21,104 bases of DNA from an uncultured Lachnospiraceae bacterium (GTDB lineage Bacteria > Bacillota > Clostridia > Lachnospirales > Lachnospiraceae): assembly GCA_910585555.1 (NCBI GenBank), contig CAJUFU010000050.1, positions 1 through 21,104 of the forward strand. Direction: 5' to 3'. Of this stretch, positions 1 through 8,366 are shown in pieces (position 1 is the stretch's first letter; each line of letters starts with the position of its first letter). The notes under the pieces are model-generated. The model searched no databases. It was given only the letters and a program-made list of their open reading frames with translations, and was not told the DNA's origin. The translations under genes were made by a program, and so were the position numbers.

Positions 1-2
1 TT

Positions 3-983
3 GACGCGAAGACTTATGCCATCGAGGCGGCAAAGGGAGCGGTTGCCGATCATTTAAGGTCCCAGGGATTTCAGAATTTTGAAATAACCTCTACCAAGGC
101 ATTTGAGACCATTTTCCGGATTAAGTATGAGATTCAGGGCAATCCCAAGATTTCCATTGTGATTCCCAACAAAGATCATCGGGAAGATTTGGAGCGCTGT
201 ATCACTTCTATTCTGGAAAAGAGCACTTATGATAATTACGAGATTCTGGTGGTGGAGAATAACAGCACTACCAAGGAAATCTTTTCCTATTATAGGAAAA
301 TCCAGGAGAATCCCCAGATCAGGGTTCTGAATTATAAGGGAGAATTTAATTATTCCCGTATCAATAATCTGGCGGTGTCCAAGGCTTCAGGAGAGTATAT
401 TCTGCTTTTGAATAATGATACCCAGGTCATTACTTTGGACTGGATGGAGGAACTTCTGATGTATGCCCAGCGGGATGATGTGGGCGCCGTGGGGGCCAAA
501 CTTTATTATGAGGACAAGACCATACAACATGCGGGCGTGGTGCTGGGGCTGGGCGCACACCGGACGGCGGGACACAGTCACTATGGCATTGACCATAACA
601 ATTTAGGCTATATGGGGAGACTCTGTTATGCCCAAAATGTGATGGCCGTGACGGGGGCCTGCCTGATGATGCGAAAGGCCTTGTTTGAGAAACTGGGCGG
701 TTTGGATGAACATTTTGCTGTGTCTTTAAATGATGTGGACCTTTGCGTCCGGGCCTGGAAAGCCGGATATGTGAATGTATTTACCCCTTTTGCGGAATTA
801 TATCATTATGAGTCGGTTTCCAGGGGACTGGATGATGCCGGGGAGAAGGCCCAGCGGTATGATCGGGAATCGGAAGCTTTCCGGGAGAAATGGAAAGAGG
901 TCCTTACCCAGGGCGATCCCTATTATAACCCCAATTTTTCCTTGGACAGAAGCGATTTTGTGTTGAAATATAATGTAGATTAA
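3..983 (+). CDS. Tandem GT2 glycosyltransferase, C-terminal part (5' end outside window)
   Basis: The open frame runs in from the left edge with no start. Its first complete codon is at 3, and the ATG at 159 lies inside a beta strand, so it is not the true start. About 45 residues of linker (KTYAIEAAKG) precede a full GT-A family 2 domain. That domain has the strand ISIVIPNKDH, the nucleotide site VVENNS, a metal-binding NNDT in place of DXD, the acceptor-side segment VTGACLMM and the catalytic-region motif LNDVDLC. The linker matches the one inside the GT at 6942-8363 (KSYAYEAGRM), which suggests a missing N-terminal first GT domain. The family transfers sugars from nucleotide donors to growing cell-surface glycans at the cytoplasmic face. 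Sugar specificity cannot be read from sequence. The C-terminal motif DPYYNPN recurs as DPYYHPR in the GT at 3135-4970, so the two are paralogues. Confidence 0.85.
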   Translation, partial: DAKTYAIEAAKGAVADHLRSQGFQNFEITSTKAFETIFRIKYEIQGNPKISIVIPNKDHREDLERCITSILEKSTYDNYEILVVENNSTTKEIFSYYRKIQENPQIRVLNYKGEFNYSRINNLAVSKASGEYILLLNNDTQVITLDWMEELLMYAQRDDVGAVGAKLYYEDKTIQHAGVVLGLGAHRTAGHSHYGIDHNNLGYMGRLCYAQNVMAVTGACLMMRKALFEKLGGLDEHFAVSLNDVDLCVRAWKAGYVNVFTPFAELYHYESVSRGLDDAGEKAQRYDRESEAFREKWKEVLTQGDPYYNPNFSLDRSDFVLKYNVD

Positions 984-1051
984 ACAGGCGAAGACAGGCA
1001 AAGATAAGAGAAACAACAGGATAAAAACAGGAAAGCGATGATGGCGGGCGT

Positions 1052-3121
1052 ATGTGTGAAAATGAGAAGATAATGGAAATCGGGAAGATTAAACTGGACC
1101 TGACTCACTATCCAGGAGAAGATTATTATTGTGACGGGGCAGAGGAGGATGAACTGTTAGACATTGTAAAGAATTATGCGGCGGTAGAGTACCAGCGGGT
1201 GATCGAGGAGCGCAGGAGCTGGCCGCTTCTCTATCATCTTTCGCCCCTGCGGGAGAATATTGTGGAGTGGATTCCCATGGAGGGCAAAAAGGTGTTAGAA
1301 GTGGGGAGCGGCTGCGGCGCCATCACAGGTGCGCTTGCCCGCAAGGCGGCCCAGGTAGTGGGTGTGGATTTGTCTAAAAAAAGAAGCCTGATTAATGCCC
1401 ACCGCCACAGTGATTGTGACAATGTGACCATCCATGTGGGGAATTTTAGAGATTTGGAGCCAGTGCTTGCGTCTGATTTCGATTATATTCTTTTGATTGG
1501 TGTTTTTGAATATGGACAGAGCTTTATGGGCACCGAGAAACCCTTTGAGGAATTTTTGCAGATTGTCATGAAACATCTTGCAAAAGACGGGCGTGTGGTG
1601 ATTGCCATCGAGAATAAATATGGCCTGAAATACTTTGCGGGCTGTAAGGAGGACCATCTTGGCACCTGGTTTTCCGGCATTGAGAATTATGCGCAGGGAG
1701 GCGGTGTGCGCACCTTTTCCAGACAGGGGCTTGAGAAGATCTTTGCAGCCTGCGGGGTGAAAGAATACAGCTTCTATTATCCTTACCCGGATTATAAGTT
1801 TATGACCACCCTCTATTCGGACGGTCATCTGCCGGGGAAGGGAGAGCTTTCCAACAATCTCAGAAATTATGACAGAGACCGGATGGATTTGTTTGATGAG
1901 AAATATGCCTTTGACGGCATTACGCAGGACAATCTCTTCTCCGTATTTACTAATTCTTATGAGGTCATTATCGGCAGACCGCTTCCCATCCAGTATACCA
2001 GATACTCCAATGACCGTGCGCCGCAGTATCAGATTAAGACAGAGATTAGTAAGGCATCGTCGGGAGAACTGCTAGTAAAAAAACTGCCGTTATGTAAAGA
2101 GGCAAGGGAACATATCGTGCAGATAGAGGCGGCTTACCGAAAACTGGCGGACCGGTATCAGGGGGGAAAGATACAGATTAATCGATGCCGCCTGCTGGAA
2201 GAACAGGACCAGGTCTGGGATGTCTTCGAGTATGTGCAGGGACAGTCGTTGACGGAGCTTATGGATGAGAGACTGGAGAAGGATGATATCCAGGGATTTC
2301 ATGCGCTCTTTCAGGAGTATGTGGAACGGATTGGGTATCATGCAGAGTATCCGGTGGCGGATTTTGACATGATCTTCTCCAATATCATGGTGCAGGGTGA
2401 TGTCTGGACAGTGATTGACTATGAGTGGACAAATGATAAGGTCACAGACCCAAAGGAACTGGCTTTTCGGGCAATCTACTGTTATTTATTAGAAGATGAG
2501 AAAAGAAATAAATTAAATATGGATTTAATTTTAAATTTCCTGGGAATGAGCGAGGCAGACATGGAAGACTGCAGGGCGCAGGAGAGAAAATTCCAAAAGC
2601 AGGTGACGGGGCGGCGCAGGTCTATGTCGGAGCTCTATGCCTGGATGGGAGCACCTGTTATTAAACCCTGGGATTACCTGGAGCGGGAGAAAAGCAGACT
2701 GCTGCCCAGACGGGTGCAGATCTATGAAGACTTCGGCGGCGGATTTTCGGAGGATAAGTCCTACTTCGTGCCGGATGCCTATTTAAATGACGAGGATGTG
2801 GAGCTGCAGCTTACAGTGGACAGTACTGTGCAGATGCTCCGCATCGACCCGGCCATGGGAGCCTGTGTGGTCAGGATAGAGGAACTGACTTATAACGGGA
2901 AAGATATACCGATTCACGCCAAGAATATATTTACCACCAATGGAAAGATGTTAAAATCTTCCGACGGAGCCGTCTTTGCTACCGAGGACCCGAATCTGAG
3001 CATCCGGGTGGCAGGACTTGAGAGAAAGCCCCAGAATCTTCTGTGTGCCAGGATGAAGGTGGTGATACTGCCCCTTGCGGTGGCGGAGGATATGGCGGCA
3101 TCCGTGAAAAGATGGATTTGA
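1052..3121 (+). CDS. Bifunctional SAM methyltransferase / kinase-like protein, WbdD-like architecture
   Basis: The protein has 689 residues in three parts. Residues about 60-250 are a class I SAM methyltransferase: motif I VLEVGSGCGA (81-90), acidic strand VVGVDLS (102-108), motif IV FDYILLIG (143-150). Residues about 325-550 look like an aminoglycoside-phosphotransferase or protein-kinase fold: LVKK lysine (341-344), hinge VFEYVQGQSL (391-400), a catalytic loop with D439 five residues before N444, and a metal-binding VIDYEW with D456. Residues about 555-689 are beta-rich and unassigned. Known precedent: WbdD of E. coli O9a phosphorylates and methylates the non-reducing end of a polysaccharide to stop growth. 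A similar capping role here is inferred from domain order and position between glycosyltransferases. ATG 1052 has a poor ribosome site. ATG 1073 (starting MEIGKIKL) is a good alternative, because it overlaps the stop of an 11-codon ORF at 1038-1073. Confidence 0.8.
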   Translation: MCENEKIMEIGKIKLDLTHYPGEDYYCDGAEEDELLDIVKNYAAVEYQRVIEERRSWPLLYHLSPLRENIVEWIPMEGKKVLEVGSGCGAITGALARKAAQVVGVDLSKKRSLINAHRHSDCDNVTIHVGNFRDLEPVLASDFDYILLIGVFEYGQSFMGTEKPFEEFLQIVMKHLAKDGRVVIAIENKYGLKYFAGCKEDHLGTWFSGIENYAQGGGVRTFSRQGLEKIFAACGVKEYSFYYPYPDYKFMTTLYSDGHLPGKGELSNNLRNYDRDRMDLFDEKYAFDGITQDNLFSVFTNSYEVIIGRPLPIQYTRYSNDRAPQYQIKTEISKASSGELLVKKLPLCKEAREHIVQIEAAYRKLADRYQGGKIQINRCRLLEEQDQVWDVFEYVQGQSLTELMDERLEKDDIQGFHALFQEYVERIGYHAEYPVADFDMIFSNIMVQGDVWTVIDYEWTNDKVTDPKELAFRAIYCYLLEDEKRNKLNMDLILNFLGMSEADMEDCRAQERKFQKQVTGRRRSMSELYAWMGAPVIKPWDYLEREKSRLLPRRVQIYEDFGGGFSEDKSYFVPDAYLNDEDVELQLTVDSTVQMLRIDPAMGACVVRIEELTYNGKDIPIHAKNIFTTNGKMLKSSDGAVFATEDPNLSIRVAGLERKPQNLLCARMKVVILPLAVAEDMAASVKRWI

Positions 3122-3134
3122 GGGAGGACAAGGT

Positions 3135-4970
3135 TTGCGCTTGAAGAAATTGCTGCGGCATATGTTGGAGATGCGGCTGGATCAGCAGTATGAGAAGAGC
3201 CTGCAATTATACGAGATGAACTATGACACCAGACTGGAAGACGAGGAGGAGGGGACCGGGCAGGACCCGAAGAAAACATCCGCGGATTTTGAGGTGCTTA
3301 CGTTTGGCAAAGGGGAGACGGCGGCCGGTGCCAGAGAACGGATAGCCGCCTTTTTTGCGAAATATCCGGAGGTCTTGCTTGTCTATGGAGATGAGGATAT
3401 GGTTGATGAGAAGGGAACCTATCATTCTCCCTGGTTAAAGCAGGACTGGTCTCCTGACAGTTATCTTTGCAGGGATTATCTGGGCAGCGTCGTGGCGGTG
3501 AGAAGAGAGCTTTATCTAAAGCTTAGCGAGGAGGAGAAGAAGGAGGAGAGCCTCTGCCATGACAGGCTGGTGGAGCTTGCAGGGGGCTATGAGAAGGGCT
3601 GCGGGCAGATCGGTCATCTACGGGAAGTGCTTTTCCATAGAGAGGAGAAGTGGCTTCCGGCGGGGGAGGGCAGGCCCGGCAAAAGACTTGTGGATGTGCC
3701 AAAGAAAGAAGCTTTTGTATCTGTGATTATTCCCTCTAAAGATAATGTGCCGATTCTGACAAGATGTCTGGATACGGTCATCCAGACGGTGCAGGGACTG
3801 CCCTACGAGATTGTGATTGTGGACAATGGCAGCAGTGAGGCCAATCGGAAGGAAATTACCGGAAAGACAGAGCAGATTGCTGAGGAAATAAGAGGCGGGA
3901 GAGGGTGTCTTAAAAAGATTCGTTATCTCTACCGCCCTATGCCTTTTAATTTCTCCCATATGTGCAATCTGGGAGTAAAAGAGGCCGAGGGAAATCTGCT
4001 TTTGTTCCTAAATGACGATATCGAGGCGGTGTCTTCCGGCTGGATGGAGGAACTGGCGGACAAGGCGCTTCGGGAATGGACGGGGGCAGTGGGTATCAAA
4101 CTGCTGTATCCTGCTTCCCAGAGAATCCAGCACACCGGTGTGGTCAATATTGTACTGGGTCCAGTGCATAAATTGCAGTTCCAAGAAGATAACAAGTGTT
4201 ATTATGACGGCAGAAACCAGGGCGTATGGAATTATCTGGCGGTGACGGGGGCCTGTATGATGCTGCGCAGAGAAGTGTTTGAGGAGGCGGGTTGTTTTGA
4301 GGAAGAGCTGCAGGTGGCGTTTAACGATGTGGACTTATGTTTTACGCTGTATGAGCTGGGGTATCACAACGTGGTGGTCAACACAGTACATCTGGTACAC
4401 CACGAGTCCTTAAGCCGGGGCCGTGATGAGAGCGAGGAAGACCAAAAGCGGCTGATGAAAGAACGGGATATCCTCTATGGCAGACATCCCAGGCTAGAAC
4501 GAAAGGACCCCTATTATCATCCCAGACTCAACAGAAAACGGCTGGACACCACCATACGGCCTGCCTTTGAGGAAGGCTGTACCATACCGGACAGACGAGT
4601 ATGCGAGCTGGCGGAGGATATCGGGGGCGTAAGAGAGGACGAGTGCCTTAGATTGATTGTGGAACTGGCCACGGCAAACAGGGTGCAGGGATATGCAGTG
4701 GTTTTGGGCAGCGATAATGCTTGTTTTGTGACGAAGCTGTTGTTTCAGGATAAAGAAAGGGGCGATCTTTATCAGCTGGAATATACGCCCCAGTGCCGCA
4801 ACGATATTGCACAGAACATGCCAGACCAGAAAAACATTGCGCTGTGCGGCTTCGAGGTGGACCTTGTGGCGCCTCTGCCGCCAGGGGAGTATCGGATTGG
4901 AGCGGTGTCCAGAGACGTGATTTCCGGTCTCAGGATTGTACGCTGGATTCCTGTAGCCATGGTGGTATGA
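3135..4970 (+). CDS. GT2 glycosyltransferase with truncated leading GT module and C-terminal beta-rich domain
   Basis: The protein has 611 residues from a TTG start. AGGGAGG (3121-3127) lies seven bases upstream and overlaps the stop of the preceding gene, so the two are probably translationally coupled. Residues about 50-170 resemble only the second half of a GT2 domain (VYGDEDMVDEKG, 83-94). A complete GT2 domain follows at about 194-450: VSVIIPSKDN (195-204), VIVDNGSS (227-234), metal site LNDD (292-295), VTGACMML (370-377) and FNDVDLC (396-402). Residues about 475-611 form a beta-rich tail containing NMPDQKNIALCGFE (561-574), which resembles accessory domains on clostridial wall-polysaccharide enzymes. 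It probably adds sugars to the polymer made by the neighbouring genes. Donor and linkage are unknown. Confidence 0.8.
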   Translation: MRLKKLLRHMLEMRLDQQYEKSLQLYEMNYDTRLEDEEEGTGQDPKKTSADFEVLTFGKGETAAGARERIAAFFAKYPEVLLVYGDEDMVDEKGTYHSPWLKQDWSPDSYLCRDYLGSVVAVRRELYLKLSEEEKKEESLCHDRLVELAGGYEKGCGQIGHLREVLFHREEKWLPAGEGRPGKRLVDVPKKEAFVSVIIPSKDNVPILTRCLDTVIQTVQGLPYEIVIVDNGSSEANRKEITGKTEQIAEEIRGGRGCLKKIRYLYRPMPFNFSHMCNLGVKEAEGNLLLFLNDDIEAVSSGWMEELADKALREWTGAVGIKLLYPASQRIQHTGVVNIVLGPVHKLQFQEDNKCYYDGRNQGVWNYLAVTGACMMLRREVFEEAGCFEEELQVAFNDVDLCFTLYELGYHNVVVNTVHLVHHESLSRGRDESEEDQKRLMKERDILYGRHPRLERKDPYYHPRLNRKRLDTTIRPAFEEGCTIPDRRVCELAEDIGGVREDECLRLIVELATANRVQGYAVVLGSDNACFVTKLLFQDKERGDLYQLEYTPQCRNDIAQNMPDQKNIALCGFEVDLVAPLPPGEYRIGAVSRDVISGLRIVRWIPVAMVV

Positions 4971-4988
4971 AAATAGATGATAAATAGT

Positions 4989-5017
4989 TTGCGAGAGATA
5001 GCAGGTTGTGGTAAAAT
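4989..5017 (+). promoter_or_regulatory. Extended -10 promoter for the phosphohexomutase gene
   Basis: TTGCGA (4989-4994) and TAAAAT (5012-5017) are separated by 17 bases. A TG dinucleotide one base upstream of the -10 makes it an extended -10 site. It lies in the 127-base gap before the mutase and would give a leader of roughly 75 bases. It implies the metabolic gene can be transcribed separately from the glycosyltransferases upstream. Confidence 0.55.
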
Positions 5018-5097
5018 ATAGGGGATTCATGAATTGGGTTTGCTCTTCTGTAAGAGACGGGCAGAGGGGCAGTATGATTAGACAAGGAGGTTACACA

Positions 5098-6819
5098 ATG
5101 GGATATCAGGAGCAGTTCGAATTTTGGCTGGAGGATTCTTACTTTGACGAGGCGACCAAACAGGAGCTTCTGGCAATCAGAAACGATGAGAAAGAGATTG
5201 AGGACAGGTTTTATAAGGATTTGGCCTTTGGCACAGGAGGGCTTCGAGGTGTGATCGGAGCAGGTACAAACCGTATGAATATCTATACGGTCCGCAAGGC
5301 TACCCAGGGACTTGCCAATTACATAAAGAAACAGGGGGGCGAGAAGAAAGGCGTTGCAATTGCCTATGATTCCCGCAGAATGTCCCCGGAATTTGCAGAT
5401 GAGGCGGCATTATGTCTGGCGGCTAACGGTATCAAGGCCTATGTGTTTGATGCCCTTCGTCCTACGCCGGAGCTGTCTTTTGCACTCAGACAGCTGGGCT
5501 GTATTTCCGGAATCGTGATTACTGCAAGCCACAATCCGCCGGAGTATAACGGCTATAAGTGTTATTGGGAGGACGGCGCGCAGGTGGCGGCGCCCAGAGA
5601 TCAGGAGATTATTACAGAGGTCAACAACGTGACCGATTACCATACGGTAAAGACCATGGACAAAGAGGAGGCCGAAAAAGCAGGCCTTTATGAAGTCATC
5701 GGTAAGGAGATCGACGACAAGTACATGGAGGAATTAAAGAAACAGATCATTCATCCGGAAGTGATCAAAGAGATGGCGCAGGATATGAAAATTGTCTATT
5801 CGCCTTTCAATGGAACGGGTAATGTACCGGTGAGAAGGATTCTTGCGGAACTGGGCTTTGAGAATGTGTATGTGGTGCCGGAACAGGAAATGCCGGATCC
5901 CGACTTTACCACATTGGATTACCCGAACCCGGAGGATCCCAAAGCCTTTACCCTGGCATTAAAGCTGGCGAAAGAGAAGAATGCGGACATCGTGCTTGCC
6001 ACAGACCCCGATGCGGACAGACTGGGTATTTATGCTTTGGATACCAAGAGCGGCGAGTATGTGCCTTTCACGGGCAATATGTCCGGTATGCTGATTGCGG
6101 AGTATATCTTGAGAGAACGGACGGCTGTAGGGAAAATGCCTGAGAATCCGGCCCTTGTCACCACCATCGTTACCACCAATATGGCGCGGGCAATCTCTGA
6201 TGATTATAAGGTGAAATTTATCGAAGTCCTGACAGGCTTTAAGTACATCGGCGAGCAGATTAAGCTGTTTGAACAGAGCGGTTCCAACAATTATGTGTTC
6301 GGCTTAGAGGAAAGCTACGGCTGTCTGGCAGGCACTCATGCGAGGGACAAGGACGCGATCGTTGCAGTTATGTGCCTGTGCGAGATGGCGGCATGGTGCA
6401 AGAAGCAGGGCAAGACTGTGTGGGATCAGATGATCACACTTTATGAGAAATACGGCTATTTTAAAGAAAGCCAGTATTCCATCACCATGAAGGGTATCGA
6501 TGGGGCCAAGGAGATTGAGGAGCTGATGAACAAGCTTCGCAAAGATCCCCCGAAGAACTTTGGCGAGCTGAAAGTCAAAGAGTTCAGAGATTATGACACC
6601 GGCAAGACTTTGAATTTGGAGACAGGAGAAAAGGGCGAGACGGGACTGCCGCAGTCCAATGTGCTTTACTTTGATCTGACCAATGATTCCTGGTGCTGCG
6701 CAAGACCTTCCGGTACAGAGCCGAAGATTAAATTCTACATGGGTGTGAAGGGAACCAGTTTAGAGGATGCACAGGCGAAACTGGAGCAGCTGACGGAAGA
6801 TCTTAAGAAAAATTTATAA
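5098..6819 (+). CDS. pgcA: Alpha-D-phosphohexomutase (phosphoglucomutase/phosphomannomutase)
   Basis: The protein has 573 residues, close to the roughly 580 of Bacillus PgcA-type enzymes. It interconverts hexose-6-phosphate and hexose-1-phosphate in the cytoplasm, through a phosphoserine and a bound bisphosphate intermediate. All four signature elements are present: the phosphoserine loop TASHNPPEYNG with Ser144, the metal loop DPDADR (303-308), the sugar-specificity loop GLEESYG (402-408), and the phosphate-binding loop RPSGTEPK (536-543). ATG 5098 is chosen because AAGGAGG ends seven bases before it. A longer frame opening at GTG 5008 would begin inside the promoter. Its product feeds nucleotide sugars (for example UDP-glucose or dTDP-rhamnose precursors), which suits the surrounding polysaccharide genes. 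Glucose versus mannose preference is not decided by sequence, so the symbol is tentative. Confidence 0.92.
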   Translation: MGYQEQFEFWLEDSYFDEATKQELLAIRNDEKEIEDRFYKDLAFGTGGLRGVIGAGTNRMNIYTVRKATQGLANYIKKQGGEKKGVAIAYDSRRMSPEFADEAALCLAANGIKAYVFDALRPTPELSFALRQLGCISGIVITASHNPPEYNGYKCYWEDGAQVAAPRDQEIITEVNNVTDYHTVKTMDKEEAEKAGLYEVIGKEIDDKYMEELKKQIIHPEVIKEMAQDMKIVYSPFNGTGNVPVRRILAELGFENVYVVPEQEMPDPDFTTLDYPNPEDPKAFTLALKLAKEKNADIVLATDPDADRLGIYALDTKSGEYVPFTGNMSGMLIAEYILRERTAVGKMPENPALVTTIVTTNMARAISDDYKVKFIEVLTGFKYIGEQIKLFEQSGSNNYVFGLEESYGCLAGTHARDKDAIVAVMCLCEMAAWCKKQGKTVWDQMITLYEKYGYFKESQYSITMKGIDGAKEIEELMNKLRKDPPKNFGELKVKEFRDYDTGKTLNLETGEKGETGLPQSNVLYFDLTNDSWCCARPSGTEPKIKFYMGVKGTSLEDAQAKLEQLTEDLKKNL

Positions 6820-6885
6820 ATATCGAATTTCGCTTCGCGGCTTCGGACAAGCGGAGAGATTCCTATGATATTAAAGGTATGACAG

Positions 6886-6912
6886 TCGCCCTGCGGTGAG
6901 CAGGGCGATTTC
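6886..6912 (+). terminator. Possible weak intrinsic terminator after the phosphohexomutase
   Basis: A perfect 9-bp GC-rich stem (TCGCCCTGC with GCAGGGCGA) closes a five-base loop GGTGA. It is followed by only three T residues, so it may terminate weakly or act as an intercistronic RNA hairpin rather than a full stop. Confidence 0.4.
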
Positions 6913-6941
6913 CATACACGGATAAGGCAGGAGGCATGACA

Positions 6942-8363
6942 GTGGGCAATCAGATCTTTAAGATGGATAATGTGAGAAAGACCATAAATTACCTTAAGAA
7001 AAACGGCATCAGTCATGCGTACTATGCAGCCAGAGAACGTATAGAGGAAGAGCGGAGGGCAGATTACTATTATTTGGCGCCTTCCCAGGAGAAGCTTACA
7101 AGACAACGCCAGGAAACCGGGAATTTTCCCTATCTGTTCAGCATTGTGGCGCCGGCCTATGAGACGGAAGAAGTGCATATACAGGAGATGATTGCCTCCG
7201 TACGGGCCCAGAGTTACCGCAAATGGGAACTGATTATTGTGGACGCATCTGCCAGCGACCGGGTGGAGAAGACCGTGCGCGAAATTCTTGTGCAGACAAA
7301 GGATATGCGCATCAAGTACAGGCGCCTTCCAAAGAATCTGGGAATCGCCGGCAATACGAATGCGGGCATTGCCTTGGCGGCGGGAGAATATATCGCATTG
7401 TTAGATCATGATGATTTCATAACACCTGATGCGTTATACTGCATGGCAATCGCAATACAGGAGTGTAAGGTGCAGAGCTGTGCGCCCGTTTTACTCTATT
7501 CGGATGAGGACAAATATGATGAGGCATCGAAAACTTTTATCACGCCCCATATTAAGCAAAAATTTAATTTAGATTTATTATTATCAAATAATTACGTGTG
7601 TCATTTTATGGTAGTAGAGGCAAATCTGCTGAAAACACTAAAATTGCGGGAAGAATATGATGGTGCCCAGGATTACGATTTGGTGCTTAGGATTACGGAA
7701 AATTTATTAAATCGTGATTTATTTAATAGAATGGACAGTATGATCGTTCATATTCCAAAGGTACTTTATCATTGGCGTTCCCATGCCCGTTCCACAGCTT
7801 TAAATACACAGAGCAAGTCTTATGCTTACGAGGCGGGGAGGATGGCGCTTGTGGATTTTTGCCGGCAGCAGGAGCTGGCGGCGCGGGTGGAACATGGACT
7901 GCATCTTGGTTTCTATGAGACTATTTATGAGCCGGATATCCTGACGGCAAGAAAAGATGTGGGCGTTGTGGGCGGCAGGATTCTGGATGCCCGCGGCTGT
8001 ATCTGCGCCGGGGCTTACGACGAGAGCGGGAACTGTCTCTTTGCAGGGTTAAATGGTCATTACAGCGGCGGCAGTACGCATCGGGCAGTGTTAAAGCAGG
8101 ACTGTGCGGCGGTGGATGTGCGCTGTATGCGGGTGCGGGAGCAGCTGCAGCCGGTCTTTAGTCAGATTTTAGGAATTCCCTACAGGGAGAGAGTGGTGCG
8201 GGTGAAGACACGGCATGGGAAGAAAGATATGATTATCGCCAATGCTGCGGGTCTTAACTGCGATGAGGCCGGTTATCGTAAATTGAGTCTGGTCTTCGGG
8301 CGGGCCGTGCGCAATGAAGGGTATCTGACTGTATGGGATCCGGAACTTACGATCAGGCTGTAA
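6942..8363 (+). CDS. GT2 glycosyltransferase with a degenerate second GT module
   Basis: GTG 6942 is preferred to ATG 6936. AGGAGG (6929-6934) sits seven bases before the GTG but only one before the ATG. The resulting 473-residue protein has a complete GT-A domain at about 64-285: FSIVAPAYET (66-75), IIVDAS (98-103), the DXD-type site LLDHDD (153-158), YSDEDKYDE (186-194) and QDYDLVLR (243-250). A linker KSYAYEAGRM (292-301) follows, then residues about 335-400 that match only the later half of a GT domain (VGVVGGRILDARG, 340-352) and lack a nucleotide-binding strand. The first domain is therefore probably catalytic and the second structural or acceptor-binding. Membrane helices are not evident. 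The gene lies three bases before the next GT, in a probable operon. Bases about 7550-7745 are unusually AT-rich. Confidence 0.82.
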   Translation: MGNQIFKMDNVRKTINYLKKNGISHAYYAARERIEEERRADYYYLAPSQEKLTRQRQETGNFPYLFSIVAPAYETEEVHIQEMIASVRAQSYRKWELIIVDASASDRVEKTVREILVQTKDMRIKYRRLPKNLGIAGNTNAGIALAAGEYIALLDHDDFITPDALYCMAIAIQECKVQSCAPVLLYSDEDKYDEASKTFITPHIKQKFNLDLLLSNNYVCHFMVVEANLLKTLKLREEYDGAQDYDLVLRITENLLNRDLFNRMDSMIVHIPKVLYHWRSHARSTALNTQSKSYAYEAGRMALVDFCRQQELAARVEHGLHLGFYETIYEPDILTARKDVGVVGGRILDARGCICAGAYDESGNCLFAGLNGHYSGGSTHRAVLKQDCAAVDVRCMRVREQLQPVFSQILGIPYRERVVRVKTRHGKKDMIIANAAGLNCDEAGYRKLSLVFGRAVRNEGYLTVWDPELTIRL

Positions 8364-8366
8364 GAG

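Noticed and set aside
1295..1828. Long antisense open frame opposite the methyltransferase domain
   Set aside because: It lies wholly opposite a gene with clear motifs, has no recognisable domain and is explained by codon bias of the sense gene. The same applies to the antisense frames at 4494-5030, 9672-10196, 12336-13340, 15273-15764, 16966-17508 and 18907-19416.
5008..5097. Upstream GTG start that would lengthen the phosphohexomutase by 30 residues
   Set aside because: The extension begins inside the promoter, has no family similarity, and ATG 5098 has a perfectly spaced AAGGAGG.
6827..6860. Possible hairpin CGCTT/AAGCG right after the mutase stop
   Set aside because: Only five strong pairs with a 13-base loop and no T tract. 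The hairpin at 6886 is a better candidate.
6842..6869. TATGAT at 6864-6869 as a promoter for the GT at 6942
   Set aside because: The -10 is good, but the corresponding -35 is poor and the RNA would immediately run into the hairpin at 6886.
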